Below are positions 24,478 to 36,400 of a stretch of 64,000 nt of DNA, piece after piece. Each line of letters begins with the position of its first letter. The first letter of the stretch is position 1. The stretch spans positions 1-64,000 of the forward strand of contig CANTUT010001244.1 of assembly GCA_947687605.1 (NCBI GenBank), given 5' to 3'. Position numbers and translations under genes: made by a program. The notes beneath the pieces were generated by a model that was not told where the DNA came from, ran no database searches, and saw nothing but the letters and a program-made list of their open reading frames with translations. Source of the DNA: Reutealis trisperma. Lineage: Eukaryota > Streptophyta > Magnoliopsida > Malpighiales > Euphorbiaceae.

Positions 24478-25769
24478 TTTTTCATTTATTTATTGATGCT
24501 TGTATATTTTATTTTTGCTTACAGAGGAGTCTCTCGGCTTTGGTTTATGTAGGGGTGAGCAAAACCGAACCGAAACTGAAAAACCAAATCGAACTGATTA
24601 GTTCGGTTCGGTTTGGTTTATTTTTTTATAAATATAGTTCGGTTCGGTTAATATTTTATAAAACCGAAGTGAATTTCGGTTCGGTTCGGTTTTAACCATA
24701 AGAAGTTCGGATATAACCGAACCGACCGAAATTATATTACTTTATATAAAATATTTCAAATATTATGTATAATTAGTAAAATATAAGGTAAAAAATAAGA
24801 TTATTCTCTAACCCTTTCTCTTTCTCATATCCTTTAGCCGGCCCTAGAATTATTATTTGAGATATAATGATTATTAGTTCTATTAAATTCATTGTAGGAG
24901 TAGGGAGAATTTGCTCTAATAGATGAATTTATTAATAATGATTTATATTTTTATTATAATTTTTTAAATAAAATTAAAAATAATTTTATTTTCCTCTTTA
25001 AAGTGATAATCTATGATAAATAGATAATTTAAATTTTCTATATCCTTAATGAAAGCTGCAAAATTAAAATTTACATTAATTTTGTCTTAAATCCATGAAA
25101 AAGCCCAACTACCAGGCCCAGCAGCCCAAACCGATGGACCGAACCAAACTAAACTGAAATTTTTTGGTTCGGTTCAATTCGGTTTTTATTAAAAATTTGA
25201 TTTGGTTCGATTTAAAAAAAATTAAATTCGATAGTTCGGTTATTTTGGTTCGGTTCGGTTTTGAACCGAACCGATCATTTGCACAGTCCTAGGTTTATGG
25301 AGCAAATTTCTTAGGTAAGTTGCTCTTTGACTGCACACAATTATTCATTTATTAAATGTGATTTTCTTAGAATGATTTATTATTATTTTCTGTGGAGTTT
25401 TTCTTGACTGTGCTTCATCCCAAAATGAAATTTGCTTTTATTATTCCTTCTTTTTATGTCAAAATATGTGGTTAGAATGTTATTTTTATTATAATATTAG
25501 TTGTACACGATTAGTTAATTATTTGTTTTTTCAATGGATTCTGAAGATACTATGGAAAATTTTGTGAAAGAAAATTGTGTCAACACTTGTGACACTATTG
25601 TTTATAATGAGGCTAGCAGGTTATATGATTTACAAACCTTGTGAAAAAATATTATGGATAATTGGTTTCGCTAAGGATGAATAGTTGTAGTTCAACTAAT
25701 TTGTTATATTGTGCATTTATTATACTTGTTAGACATCCATGGAATGATTGTAGATAGGTCTATTAAATA
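24478..25769 (+). pseudogene. Second Harbinger 5' fragment, carrying an hAT MITE
   Basis: This matches 18926-19470 (from TTAATTTTTCATTTATTTATTG to AGATAGG-CTATTAA) once the 742-bp MITE at 24550-25291 is removed. It includes the MD-EDTMENFVKEN start. It is cut off at 25769, where repeat R copy 2 begins. All of the DDE domain is missing, so this is a fragment only. Confidence 0.85.
24550..25291. mobile_element. 742-bp hAT-type MITE with 8-bp target duplication
   Basis: The ends are TAGGGGTGAGCAAA and (reverse complement of the right end) TAGGACTGTGCAAA. The flanks are GGTTTATG at 24542-24549 and 25292-25299. The uninterrupted paralogue has a single GGTTTATG at 18995-19002. An 8-bp duplication is the hAT signature. 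The subterminal parts are packed with direct and inverted TTCGGTTCGG motifs. No transposase is present, so it is non-autonomous. Confidence 0.92.
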
Positions 25770-25772
25770 TAT

Positions 25773-27830
25773 ATATGGAAAGAGAAGGAAAAGCACATTC
25801 ACTTACTAATTTTTTTTTAATTATGTATTTATGATTAGTAATATGGTTGTTTATTGATTAAATAATATAATTATTTAATTATAATTAATTTAAATAATAA
25901 ATAAAGAATTCAATTAAAATAAATAAAGAATAAAATAATAATTATTTAATATATAATTAATTATATTTAATATCTAATTATATTTAATTTAAATAAAGAA
26001 AAATGAATTTAATTAGAATAAGCAAAAAATAAAATAATTGTTATTTAATATTTAATTATATTTAATTTAAATAATAAAATAATTATTATTTAATATATAA
26101 TAATTATATTACAAAATAATTATACAATTATTATAATTTAATAATTTAATTATCTGATTTAATTTAATTTCAATAAAAAAATAACGAGTTCAATTATAAT
26201 AAGAGAATAATAAAATAATTATTATTTAATATATAATTAATTATATTAAATTTAAATAAAAAACAATTCAATTAGAATAATTTTTTTTATTTTTTTGAAT
26301 ATTAAGAAATTAGAGAAATTTTTTGATTTTGATTGTTTGAATATTAACAAGTTAGAGAATTCTAATTTAACTTTCATTGTATAAATTATTACTTTGTCCC
26401 ATTATATATTTTAAAATTAGTTATTTTAACCATTATAAATTTATTGATATAATCATTAAATTAGATATTTTTTTGTTTATAATATAATATGATATCAAAT
26501 GATAATTCAATTGCATATAATTAATATTGAATTAACATTGATATTAAATTAATAAACGATGCATTTAATCATAATGTAAATATATAATGAGTCTTTTCTT
26601 AAAATAAAGAAAAAATTAATATATTTTATAAACCTGTCCGGTTTTGTTATAGGTATAGTTTTTAAAATAATGATAAATATAAACACTATAAAGATTGTTA
26701 ATTTTGTGAAAGAAGATAAATTAAGTTATAATATGTCAAATAGAGCAAGTTTATCAAGAGTAATAAATATATATAAACTATATTGAAATTATAAGAAAAT
26801 AATAGACATATCAAACATTGAAAATCAACCTATAATTAATATAACATATATAATAATTACAAAATAAATTCAAAAATTATAATAAAACGTATTTATCAAT
26901 TTCTTTACTTTTTTTTTTCTCTTACATATTTTTGAACATAAAAATATCATTTTAAATTGTAATAAATGATTTATTTAGATGTGTTTGACTCATTTTCTTT
27001 TAATATTGTGGATGTATTAAAATGTGTTTGACTCATCTTCTTTCAATATTGTGAATGTATTAAAATGTGGATTTATTTAAACTTTTTTTTTTTTTGTAAG
27101 GAAGATGGGTGATTATGATATTGTTTATAAAAATGGTTTATAGAATGTGATAACTGAAAAGTTTAGATTTAGTATAAATCTTGCATCATTGGTGAAATTG
27201 GTTTATGTAAAATATTTAGATACATTAGGGAAATGGTTGGAGAGAATTGTTGGTAATAGCTGATAATGACACTAATATAAAAACGAATGATAGTGATCCA
27301 AATATGGATAAGCTTTTGATAAAATTAGAATCTAATTTTAAGAAAATGTAAGAGATATCAGAGTGAAAATCTAAACTTAATGTGAGTGCCGAAGTAAATT
27401 CAAATGGGAATAACAAGTGTATTGTTTATAATGTAAAATATGTATATATCAGTGTTATAAAAATAGAATTAGATCAGTCAGTTTAACCTATTTAATTGAA
27501 AATTGGCAGTCAGTCTGTTTTAGTTCATTGAAAAATTAAAATTTCAGTTAAATCATCATTTCATCAATTTTTAACTAGTCAAACCTGTATTGACAGTGAT
27601 TCAAATGTGGGTAGGTTTTTTATAGAATTATGATCTAATTTGAAGAAGGTATTACATATATCAGAGTGAAAATCTAAACTTAATATGAGTGTCGAAATAG
27701 ATTCAAATAGGGATAACAAGTGTATTGTTAATTATGTAAAATATGTGCACATTAGTATTATAAAAATAGAATTGGATAAGTTAGTTTAACCTATTTAACT
27801 GAAAATCGGTAGTTAGTTTGTTTTAATTCA
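25773..27830. repeat. Long AT-rich repeat R, copy 2
   Basis: Near-identical second copy of 22395-24477, starting with GGAAAGAGAAGGAAAAGCACATTC. It carries small indels relative to copy 1 and continues past the point where copy 1 is cut off by the Harbinger fragment. It is not coding; the small open frame at 27225-27416 is a shadow. Confidence 0.85.
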
Positions 27831-27974
27831 CTGAAAAAACTAAAATTTTGGTTAAATTTTCCTTTCATTAATTTTTAACCAGTCAGACATGTATTAATGA
27901 AAATCTTTTATAAAATAAATAAAAAATAAAAAAATGAAAAATGAAGAAATTTTGTCCAACCAGTTGAATCGTAA

Positions 27975-28360
27975 ATCTGTGATCTGTCCGATTTAGTCAC
28001 CAGTCTACTTTTTAAAATAATGTTGCATATAGACACTGGAAAGATTGTTATTAATTTTTTAAAAGAATAGAAATTAAGTTATAATGTATCAAAAAGATCA
28101 AGTTTATCAAAATTAATAAAAACATATAATATATATTGAAATTATAAAAAAATAATAGACATACTATAATTAATAATTAGACAATATAACCATAATAAAA
28201 TAAATTAAAAAATTAAAATAGAAAGTATTTATCAATTAATTTATTTTATTTTCTCTAACATATTTTTTAATGTAAGAATATTATTTAAAATTATAAGAAA
28301 TAATTTATTTATATATACTTGACTCATCTTATTTCAACATTGAGTATGCATTGTTTTTTA
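27975..28360. repeat. Partial third copy of the inner part of repeat R
   Basis: From CTGTCCGATTTAGTCACCAG onward this resembles 23305-23700 of copy 1 (CTGTCCGGTTTGGTCATAAG, then the 'AAGTTATAATATGTCAAA-AG-GCAAGTTTATCAAAA' stretch). It is more diverged than copies 1 and 2. This shows that R had already been amplified before the recent duplication. Confidence 0.65.
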
Positions 28361-28812
28361 AATTACATTCATATGTTTATATAGAATCTATAATTATTTT
28401 GTGTCATTATTCTAATTGTATTAAATATACATGATCATATAATTTAGATAATATTTATTATGTATAATTATATTTTTATTGAATTTTTAAGTTTTCACGT
28501 TAAAATTTAACTTAACTTGACTTCAACAATTAAATTGGATTTATTAATCAAATTATATAAATATTTCTCTATAATAATATTAAAAATCGACCTATAAGAT
28601 TTAGACCTCATAATGTTTATTTAAAAAGTTTTATATCATTATAATTGAAAATATCACTTAACATAAAAGTATATAATTTTACACTTAAATAACAAAAAAT
28701 TGGTCATTAAATCTTTAATAATGAAAAAGTGAAAGTCGAGTATAAATATTTATATATCTAATAAGTTTTAACGAATCATAATAGAGATCAACATGTGAAA
28801 TACGCTAGGAAA

Positions 28813-28817
<5 letters not shown>

Positions 28818-28856
<39 letters not shown>
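28818..28856. repeat. (TA)n microsatellite
   Basis: About 19 uninterrupted TA units; no gene nearby. Confidence 0.95.
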
Positions 28857-28859
<3 letters not shown>

Positions 28860-28860
28860 C

Positions 28861-31260
28861 CTGTTTTATTTTTCTTTTTAAGCATTGAGGGAATTTGAAA
28901 CTAAGCCCCTTGGTTGTCTATGCATTTGCGGCTAAATTATTAGGAATGTGCAACATAAATTTGTACTTTTAAAGCTTCTTCCTAGAGACTCGAAAGTTTC
29001 ACAGTTTATCATTGAAATTCCAATATAATCATTTAAATTTAATATGCAACATAAATAATCCTTCAATTATAATTTGTGCTGGATTAGTATCATTGTCAAT
29101 AGCTTGTAATTTGTGCTTTAAGAGCTTCTTCCTAGTGACCCAAAGTTCCACAGTTTAATTTGGATAAATTACTATATGAAATTTGACTTAATTAATTAAA
29201 TAATTTTTTTAATTAAATAATTCTTAATTTTTATTTCCATCAAACCCTTTAGTCATTCAATCTAATTTTTTTTACTTATTTCTATTAAATTTATATAAAA
29301 TGACTAAAATGTCTTAAAAATTTTTATCATTAAATTTTATTCATTTAATAAGAAAATTTTAAAATAAAAGAACTTAATTAATAATTTTTTTAATATATAT
29401 CACAAGACATTTTAATCATTTTACGTAAATTTAACAGAAAAAATATAAAAATTAGACGAAAAGACTAAAAGATTTAATAAAAATAAAAGTTAAAACTTAT
29501 TTCGTTAATTAAATCAAATTTGATTGACAAAATAATAACTTGAATTTAATTTCGTCACTACAATTTTAATAAAAAAACAAATTATTCTATTAATTAGATC
29601 AAATTTGAATGGCAAAATAATACTTTATTCTTAATTTTATCACTAAAATTTCAATATAGTCATTTAATTTTAATATGCAACATAGATAATGTGGTGTTAC
29701 TATAATTATAATAATCTATACTCATCAGCATCATTAATAGCTTTATTAAAATGATTTTTTCGTAAATTGCAATTAAATGATTGCAAAAATATCTAATAAA
29801 TTTAGAGTTTGTTCACTATAAATTAACGATTGTGAAAAATCTAATAAATTTAGAGTTTGCTAAATATAAATTAATTTTATGAAATTTTATAATTTGCAAA
29901 TTCAAACGTTCTATATTTTGATATAAATGAATATTCAATCTAAATTTCCTCCCATTAATTTAATGAAATTACTCATTCTAAAATCAAACGATATCCAATT
30001 TGGTAAAACTTATAAACCCACATTGAATTAGTAAGGTTGCAAATTTTTAACTTGATTAAAATTACTTAATTTAGCAAATAACATTTATCTTTAATAATTA
30101 AAAAAAATTACAAATTATGAAAAACATTAACATTTCAAATTCTTTTTTTGGCGCTGGTGCATCAACGGTTGCAATTTAAAAAAAAAAAAAAATTTCTACG
30201 CACCATTTTTAGGTTGCGGCATGGCTGATCTTGATTCAAGCAGTAATAGGAGAAACCAATGAACAGAAACATTGAAATCCAAAGATACCATGTCCATATT
30301 GATGAATGCATTTAATTTCCCCAACATTAGAAGGCTGGGAAATGGTACTTCCCTTATTCAAGGGAGGGAAATAGCAAATTTTTTTTTTTTTTCTTTAGAC
30401 CTGATATGATTGATGTGGTTAACTAAGGAAATAATTGGCAGCCGCCGGCACGGCTCACAGAGAAACTGCATAAAGGGAAAAAAGGAGAGTTTCTGGGTAG
30501 AATTGGAGCGTTACTCCCGTCTCCTAACAATTCTTCACTCGCGAATGTGAACATGGTTATTTATGGATGCGTGGATATTCACACATTAGAAGCTGTCTTT
30601 AAAAAGGTGATGAACAGGTCTATCCCACATCCAGTCAGCTATGCTGAACAAATTCAAAATTTCATAAGACATTAGCAGCCGACAGACAGATAGACTTGAA
30701 AACATGTCCAGAACCTCTTCTACAAAATATAAAAACCCCTTGGGATGCCAATTGGACCATAAGATGGTGTGGGATTCAAAGGATCCTACTTAAGAAATTT
30801 GTTCTTCGAAAAAAAAAAAAGAAAAAAATCGATTCCAAAGCAATGCTTGGATCAATTCCTCTTTAACATCTCTTGCTTAACCTTCTCTCAATCTGTCCCT
30901 TATGATTCAAGGGAAGGGAAAAAGAAATAGCTATTATGCATATAGTTACAGCAAAATCACAACAAATCCCAAGGTTTTTCTAGATGTTCAGTTTGATTTC
31001 TCATCATGGGCGCATAAATAAGGTTACTGCAATTTTTGGCACAGTACTCGTTGAGGGCATCACTGGGTACAAGGACCCATCTCCTAAAAGTCCATTCACA
31101 CATACAAATACTAGAAAATGATAAATAATAAAAAGCCTCTTGTTTGTGCAAACATAGCATCTTCTCAGCACTGTACAATTCAACAGAGAGCAACAAGAAC
31201 AACATACTGAAGCTAATGTGCAAGAAAAGTAACTCCCTGCCACAACATCACAATGATAAG
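28861..31260. other. Intergenic spacer downstream of EBS, no gene recognised
   Basis: AT-rich sequence with a foldback element at 29179-29525 and two related 'AGCTTCTTCCTAG-GAC' blocks (about 28972 and 29121). The last 1 kb (30200-31260) is more balanced in base composition and probably includes the EBS 3' UTR, which would run leftward from 31260. No poly(A) signal could be assigned with confidence. Confidence 0.5.
29179..29525. mobile_element. Foldback MITE with arms of about 120 bp
   Basis: The left arm (about 29179-29315) is the imperfect reverse complement of the right arm (about 29404-29525). Paired landmarks are TAAAATGACTAAAATGTCTT with AAGACATTTTAATCATTTTA, CTTTAGTC with GACTAAAAG, and TCTAATTTTT with AAAAATTAGA. 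The centre (about 90 bp) is unpaired. Target duplications were not resolved because the flanks are simple sequence. Confidence 0.7.
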
Positions 31261-31287
31261 TCATCTCTTCCTTCGCTTTGTCTCCAC
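31261..31287 (-). CDS. EBS: EBS exon 5 (nine codons)
   Basis: 27-bp terminal exon, VETKRRKR plus TGA. A T-rich tract and GGCTAG|GTGG form a strong acceptor. The tail matches the EBS family C-terminus exactly in character, and the phase (0) fits exon 4. It lies 3.7 kb from exon 4, so automated gene finders could miss it. Confidence 0.9.
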   Translation of the reverse strand: METKRRKR

Positions 31288-33440
31288 CTAGCCAAAAAAA
31301 AAAAAGAGAAAGAGAAGCATATGTATCAAAAAGTAATATTAGGACGGACAGTTTTCATAAAAATAATACAAAGATGGAAAATAGAAAAGGCTAATTGCCT
31401 AATACTAGATTAGAAACGTTATTCCAAGTAATATAATGACTGCAATAGTCACTGAAATGAATTTTGTTTTTTAAGAATTAATGCAAATGTTCTTCATCTT
31501 CCACATCAACAAAAGGATTCTTTATTATTCTAAGTATTTGAGATAAAATCCATCAAAATATGTCATTTACCCATATGGGATGACTCCCAACTTCGCCAGC
31601 AACTTTGCAATCATTTGAAACTTTATTTTCTCTTCATAAATTAGTGTTTTCATAAATCACAGTTGACTATATAATTAGGAATGCATAACAGCAAAAGGAA
31701 TAAAATCCTCCACAAGGAGAGGCACCTAAGGGCACATTTGGTTTCTTTTAGATATGGAATGAGAATAGAAATAGATGATAAGATCTCAAGGATCCTATCT
31801 GAATTTTATTACTAAAATAAATAATAAAAAACTGCTGATAATCTTAAGAATTACACTTAAAAAGTTAAAAGTACATCACTTCAATAATAGTTAAAACAGT
31901 TAAAATGTATGTCACTTCAATAATACTTAAGAAGTTAAAGTATGTCACTTCAACAAAAATTCATATTATTTAAAATAAAAAAACATCATAAAAAATTTCA
32001 ATTCCTTGTGAGCCAAACAAGAAATTAAATCTTATTCCAGGAGTTGCATTCTATTCCCATTTCTAAAGCAAACCGAGTATAACCCAAGGAGTTTAACGAC
32101 AGCTATGAAGTGTTAATTATATCCAGGAAAAGATGGTCAAATTTACACCAAGTACGAGCATTTAGCATCCACACAACAGAGAACAACTCCGAGAAATGTG
32201 AATTTAGACACCAAAACAACAAAAAATGTCACCCCAAAATCTATAGGTATAAAGATGTTTACTAAGAGAAGCCGAATGGGAGACAAAATTTAATAGAAAG
32301 GAAGTACAAAGAAAGGATGCAAGGTACAAGCACCAGGTCATATAATTGTGCGTATGACATTCTCATATGCAAGTTAGCCAAAATGATATGGGACATGTTA
32401 ACACAGCCACCACAAATTTACAAGTTTCTACAACCATCAAGAAACCATTGCACGGTGAAGACCAAATCATTTCTATATAACATCCATATCCAGTTAAAAT
32501 CAGTAAATGTCAAAAAACAAAAAACCAAAAATAAAAAATCTAAAGCTAGAAAAATAACATTAAGAAATCTGAATATCACAAGGACAACAATATTTGCCTT
32601 CCACAGACAGAATAACTCCAGGAAATGGTTAAGTATAAAAATGCTATCCCAAACTCTACTGAGGTATGTCCGTCTATGAAGACCTTAATTCTGAACAAAG
32701 TTACTAGAGTAAAAGTATCATGTCAGATTCTTGTACAGACTGTATACATGTGAGCAAGTAAAGTCAAAATGATTTGGTGACACTTTAAGACTGTAATCAG
32801 AAAGTTACAAGTTGCTGCCACCATCAGGAAACCCTTGCATGGTGAAATCAAAAAACTTTGTGTAGAACATCTACATCCAGCAAGCCACCAGTAAATCTTG
32901 AAAAGCTAATGCTAACAGAGCTTATATTTGTGCCAGCCATTGGATGCCAAATTACCATAATCTAGAACTATTGACAAAGATATATGTTTTATTTCAGGAA
33001 AAAAATAAAGATAACCATAAAATTTTACTAAATGGTAACACTAATAATAGACGAAGAGAGTATAGCGCTTAAACACCTAAAAGAGTTACTTCATAAGTTT
33101 ACTATGGTCAAGACGTCATGCAAAAGCCATCTTGAGAAGCCAGCTAATAGCAATAAAATTTCCAATTTCTCAACAGAATATAGGACCTCAATAGTAACGT
33201 ATATCTATTTCAAATAACTAAGCTGCTTCCTCTCTCTCTCTCTCTTTCTCTCTCTTGCAATAAAATTTTCAATTTCTCAACAGAATATAGGACCTCATTA
33301 GTGAACAGAACATATATCTATTTCAAATAACTAAGCCACTGTCTCTCTCTCTCTCTCTGTCTCAATAAAATTTCCAATTTCTCAACAGAATATAGGACCT
33401 CAATGGTGAACAGAACATATATCTATTTCAAATAACTAAG

Positions 33441-33489
<49 letters not shown>

Positions 33490-36400
33490 GAGAACATCCC
33501 ATGATCAAGTATCAATATGGATATGCATGTATTCTATTTGCTGCATCCATCCTTTATCTTCAAAGGATAGACCAACCCAAAGTTTTAATTTGCTCAATAA
33601 GCAGCATTAGCTGGCATGCTTGTTAAGAAACTAAAGAAATAGGATGTAAAATGCCAACCCCTAAATTGGACATAAAATTTAGCCCATTTTCAGCTCCATC
33701 CTACTCAACAAACTAGAGACTGGTTAAAGACTGAAAGAAAAGGCAAAAAAATTCCTCCGAGTTTTCAAACTTATAAGCAAATAGCATCTAGATGACCAAG
33801 GCAGAATGTGATAAAGAAAAGTGGATGCAATCCTTACAAGATACTCACAGGATGTTTACCATACTCGTCTATACCATTGAGAGACCTTACAATGCAATAC
33901 ATGGAATCAGAACTAGCAATGAGCAAGCAACCATATAAACCCCCCTGGTTAAATCCAATACGAAACCAATTAAGTGCAATATGAGCACAGAGAGCATTTT
34001 ATTTTTTCAAAACAATTTTTTACTTTTTCCTTGTGCTACATTATGTATATAAACCAGTGATTACACCTCGTATTGTGCCTCCCAGCTATTTCCTCCATGT
34101 CAAACTCAGCAAATTTTCTTGTATGCATATTAATTAGGGTACTCTATTAAAATCCTCCCCTTGAGGTTAGCTATAATATATAATTTGCTCCCTACTATAC
34201 AAAATTAGCTATTTTAGTCATATTTCCATCAGTAAAACAGACAAGATTTTGAGGGATTAAAGTGGTTTCTATTATACAACAATTCAGGCATTAAAAATGC
34301 AATTAAATTTCAAAATTTCAGAAAATAAAGTATGTCAAATTTTTAAGTGTTGACAAAAATGTAATGAGAAATTTATAGTTGTATAATCAAGGACTAAAGA
34401 GCAGTAAACAGAACTTGGGGACCTAAATAACTAATTTTCAAACATTAGGGAAAAAAAATGTATATCATGTCAAACCTCAGGACCTTTCTTAATTTACACA
34501 ATTAAGAAACTGTTACAAAGTTCATGACAGGAAAATTACCATTTTGACACAAGCAACTTCATGGAAGTATGAGGAGAAAAATAATGTAAGACCTCATCTT
34601 TTATGGTCAACAAGCCTGAGATTGGGAACTCATGGTTCAAATGAGGAAATCATTGGAACAAAAGGCTAGGATTTTCTCTGAGATCAGTATATACCACTAG
34701 GCATGACCATAGTAGGCAACTGAAAAGGACTGCAATGCAAATTCCAGTCTGGTTATATGACAGAACAGTTGAGCAAAGATTTTGAAAAATCAGGGCATGG
34801 GGTCCAAATCAACAAGGTGAGCATAATTCTGTCATCCTTAAGGTGAGAACAGCACTTTATTCAAATACTACTGGGAAAAAAGATGGATGGAGAAACTGAG
34901 CATTAAAATATTTTACAGATAGCATAGAACTACTACAACTGCCGGAACTGGCAAAAGAAATAATGCATCACATCTCCACCCACACCCAAAGTTGTACTGC
35001 AGGCACAATACTCACCTTGGCTTCGACAGATGGTGATACTGGGAATGCACTCAAAGGTCTTTTTGCATCATCATCTGAGGAACAGTCAGAACACAGAAAG
35101 TGATCCAATTTTTTGGCTTCTTCAATTGTCATACCCATACAAGAAGGATGAAACCTACAACATATTAACAAAGATATCAGGAAAACCATTTTCAGTGTCA
35201 CTAGTATTACTACATGATTGCTAAAGTACCAAATAACAACCCCACAGTACATAAAAAGTGTAATATCGTGCTTAAGAGATACATTATATATCATAACTTC
35301 ACATGTGCATCCCAATTAAATAAGTGCTCAACCATCAAAGCAGGCTTTTTTTTATTTATATTTCTAAAAATTTTCTAGTCAACTCAATTAAGCCTCAAAC
35401 CCAAGCTAGTTGGGACCAGTTAAATGTATATATATGTTTCCCTACTCCACTCAGTTCACGATATCACCAAAAAGTGCCTCTTCAAAACTTTGCTTAACAG
35501 CAGAACAAGGCACTCTCATACAACCATCCCAAATCAGGCACTTCATCTAAATGTTTAAATAAAATGCAAATCAAAGTTCAGATAGCCAATCAACCACATT
35601 TGAGATGATTTCTTGCAGTGTGCCCTAACAAGCACAGCATAGCCATCTAGAAGACATCAGTGCAGTTGCCTTAACAAGCACAAAAAAAATTTGTTCACGG
35701 CATGCCATAGCCATCTCTATAGTGCTCAACAAACTTCAATAGAGAAGAAACAAAACATAACTCTGAATCCAAAAATGTTCACAGAACATATTCAAACTTT
35801 ATATTGTCTTTCACAGTTCTGAAAAATAGAAAATTTGATTCCAATTCATAGCAAACAATGTTAAATTTATGCCTAAAAATGATATTTCAGTCAAAAGCAT
35901 CCATAAACACCATAATGATAGCACATTTAAGTTGAAATTCTACCATTTCAACTAGACAGCACCTCATAACAAAAGTCTTCTGGTTACACCTTAACATTAA
36001 GTGTTTAATTCTCTTCAATCATCAATCATTTGAGAGCAGTTATTAATTTTCACCAGATACAATCCCTATCAAGCTTTCAATTTCAATCTGCAGGTCCCTA
36101 GCATACAATAGAAATAAAAACTGCCTTAACTTTCTTCACCCTTCACCTGGATTATGATTTGGACCTTAACTTCTCACACAATTTTGTTGATATGCAAACT
36201 AACATTGTTATTGAAGACTGATCTTCATGTTTCTTCAGACTCCAAGTGATGCAGTTAAGGAAAAATAAGATAAAATTTAGGAATTATTTTTGTTTAATTT
36301 TTAAATTAGGAATTTTATTTAGTTTTCCTATGTTTATCCTTCAATTTCATACATTATGTCACTAGCATATAGCCCCCATTTGCCCACAAGCATGATTAGG

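Larger units (their letters stand above)
31288..35015 (-). other. EBS: EBS intron 4 (3.7 kb)
   Basis: GT donor at 35015-35014 and AG acceptor at 31289-31288. The intron carries a MITE (31730-32085), a three-copy CT-bearing tandem repeat (33153-33490) and a second MITE with long inverted ends (34141-34495). The open frames in it (32317-32679, 33032-33217 and others) have no recognisable domain and are treated as chance. Confidence 0.85.

Noticed and set aside
32317..32679. 120-codon plus-strand open frame in EBS intron 4
   Set aside because: No domain, Lys/Thr-rich composition, and it lies in an intron with verified splice sites.
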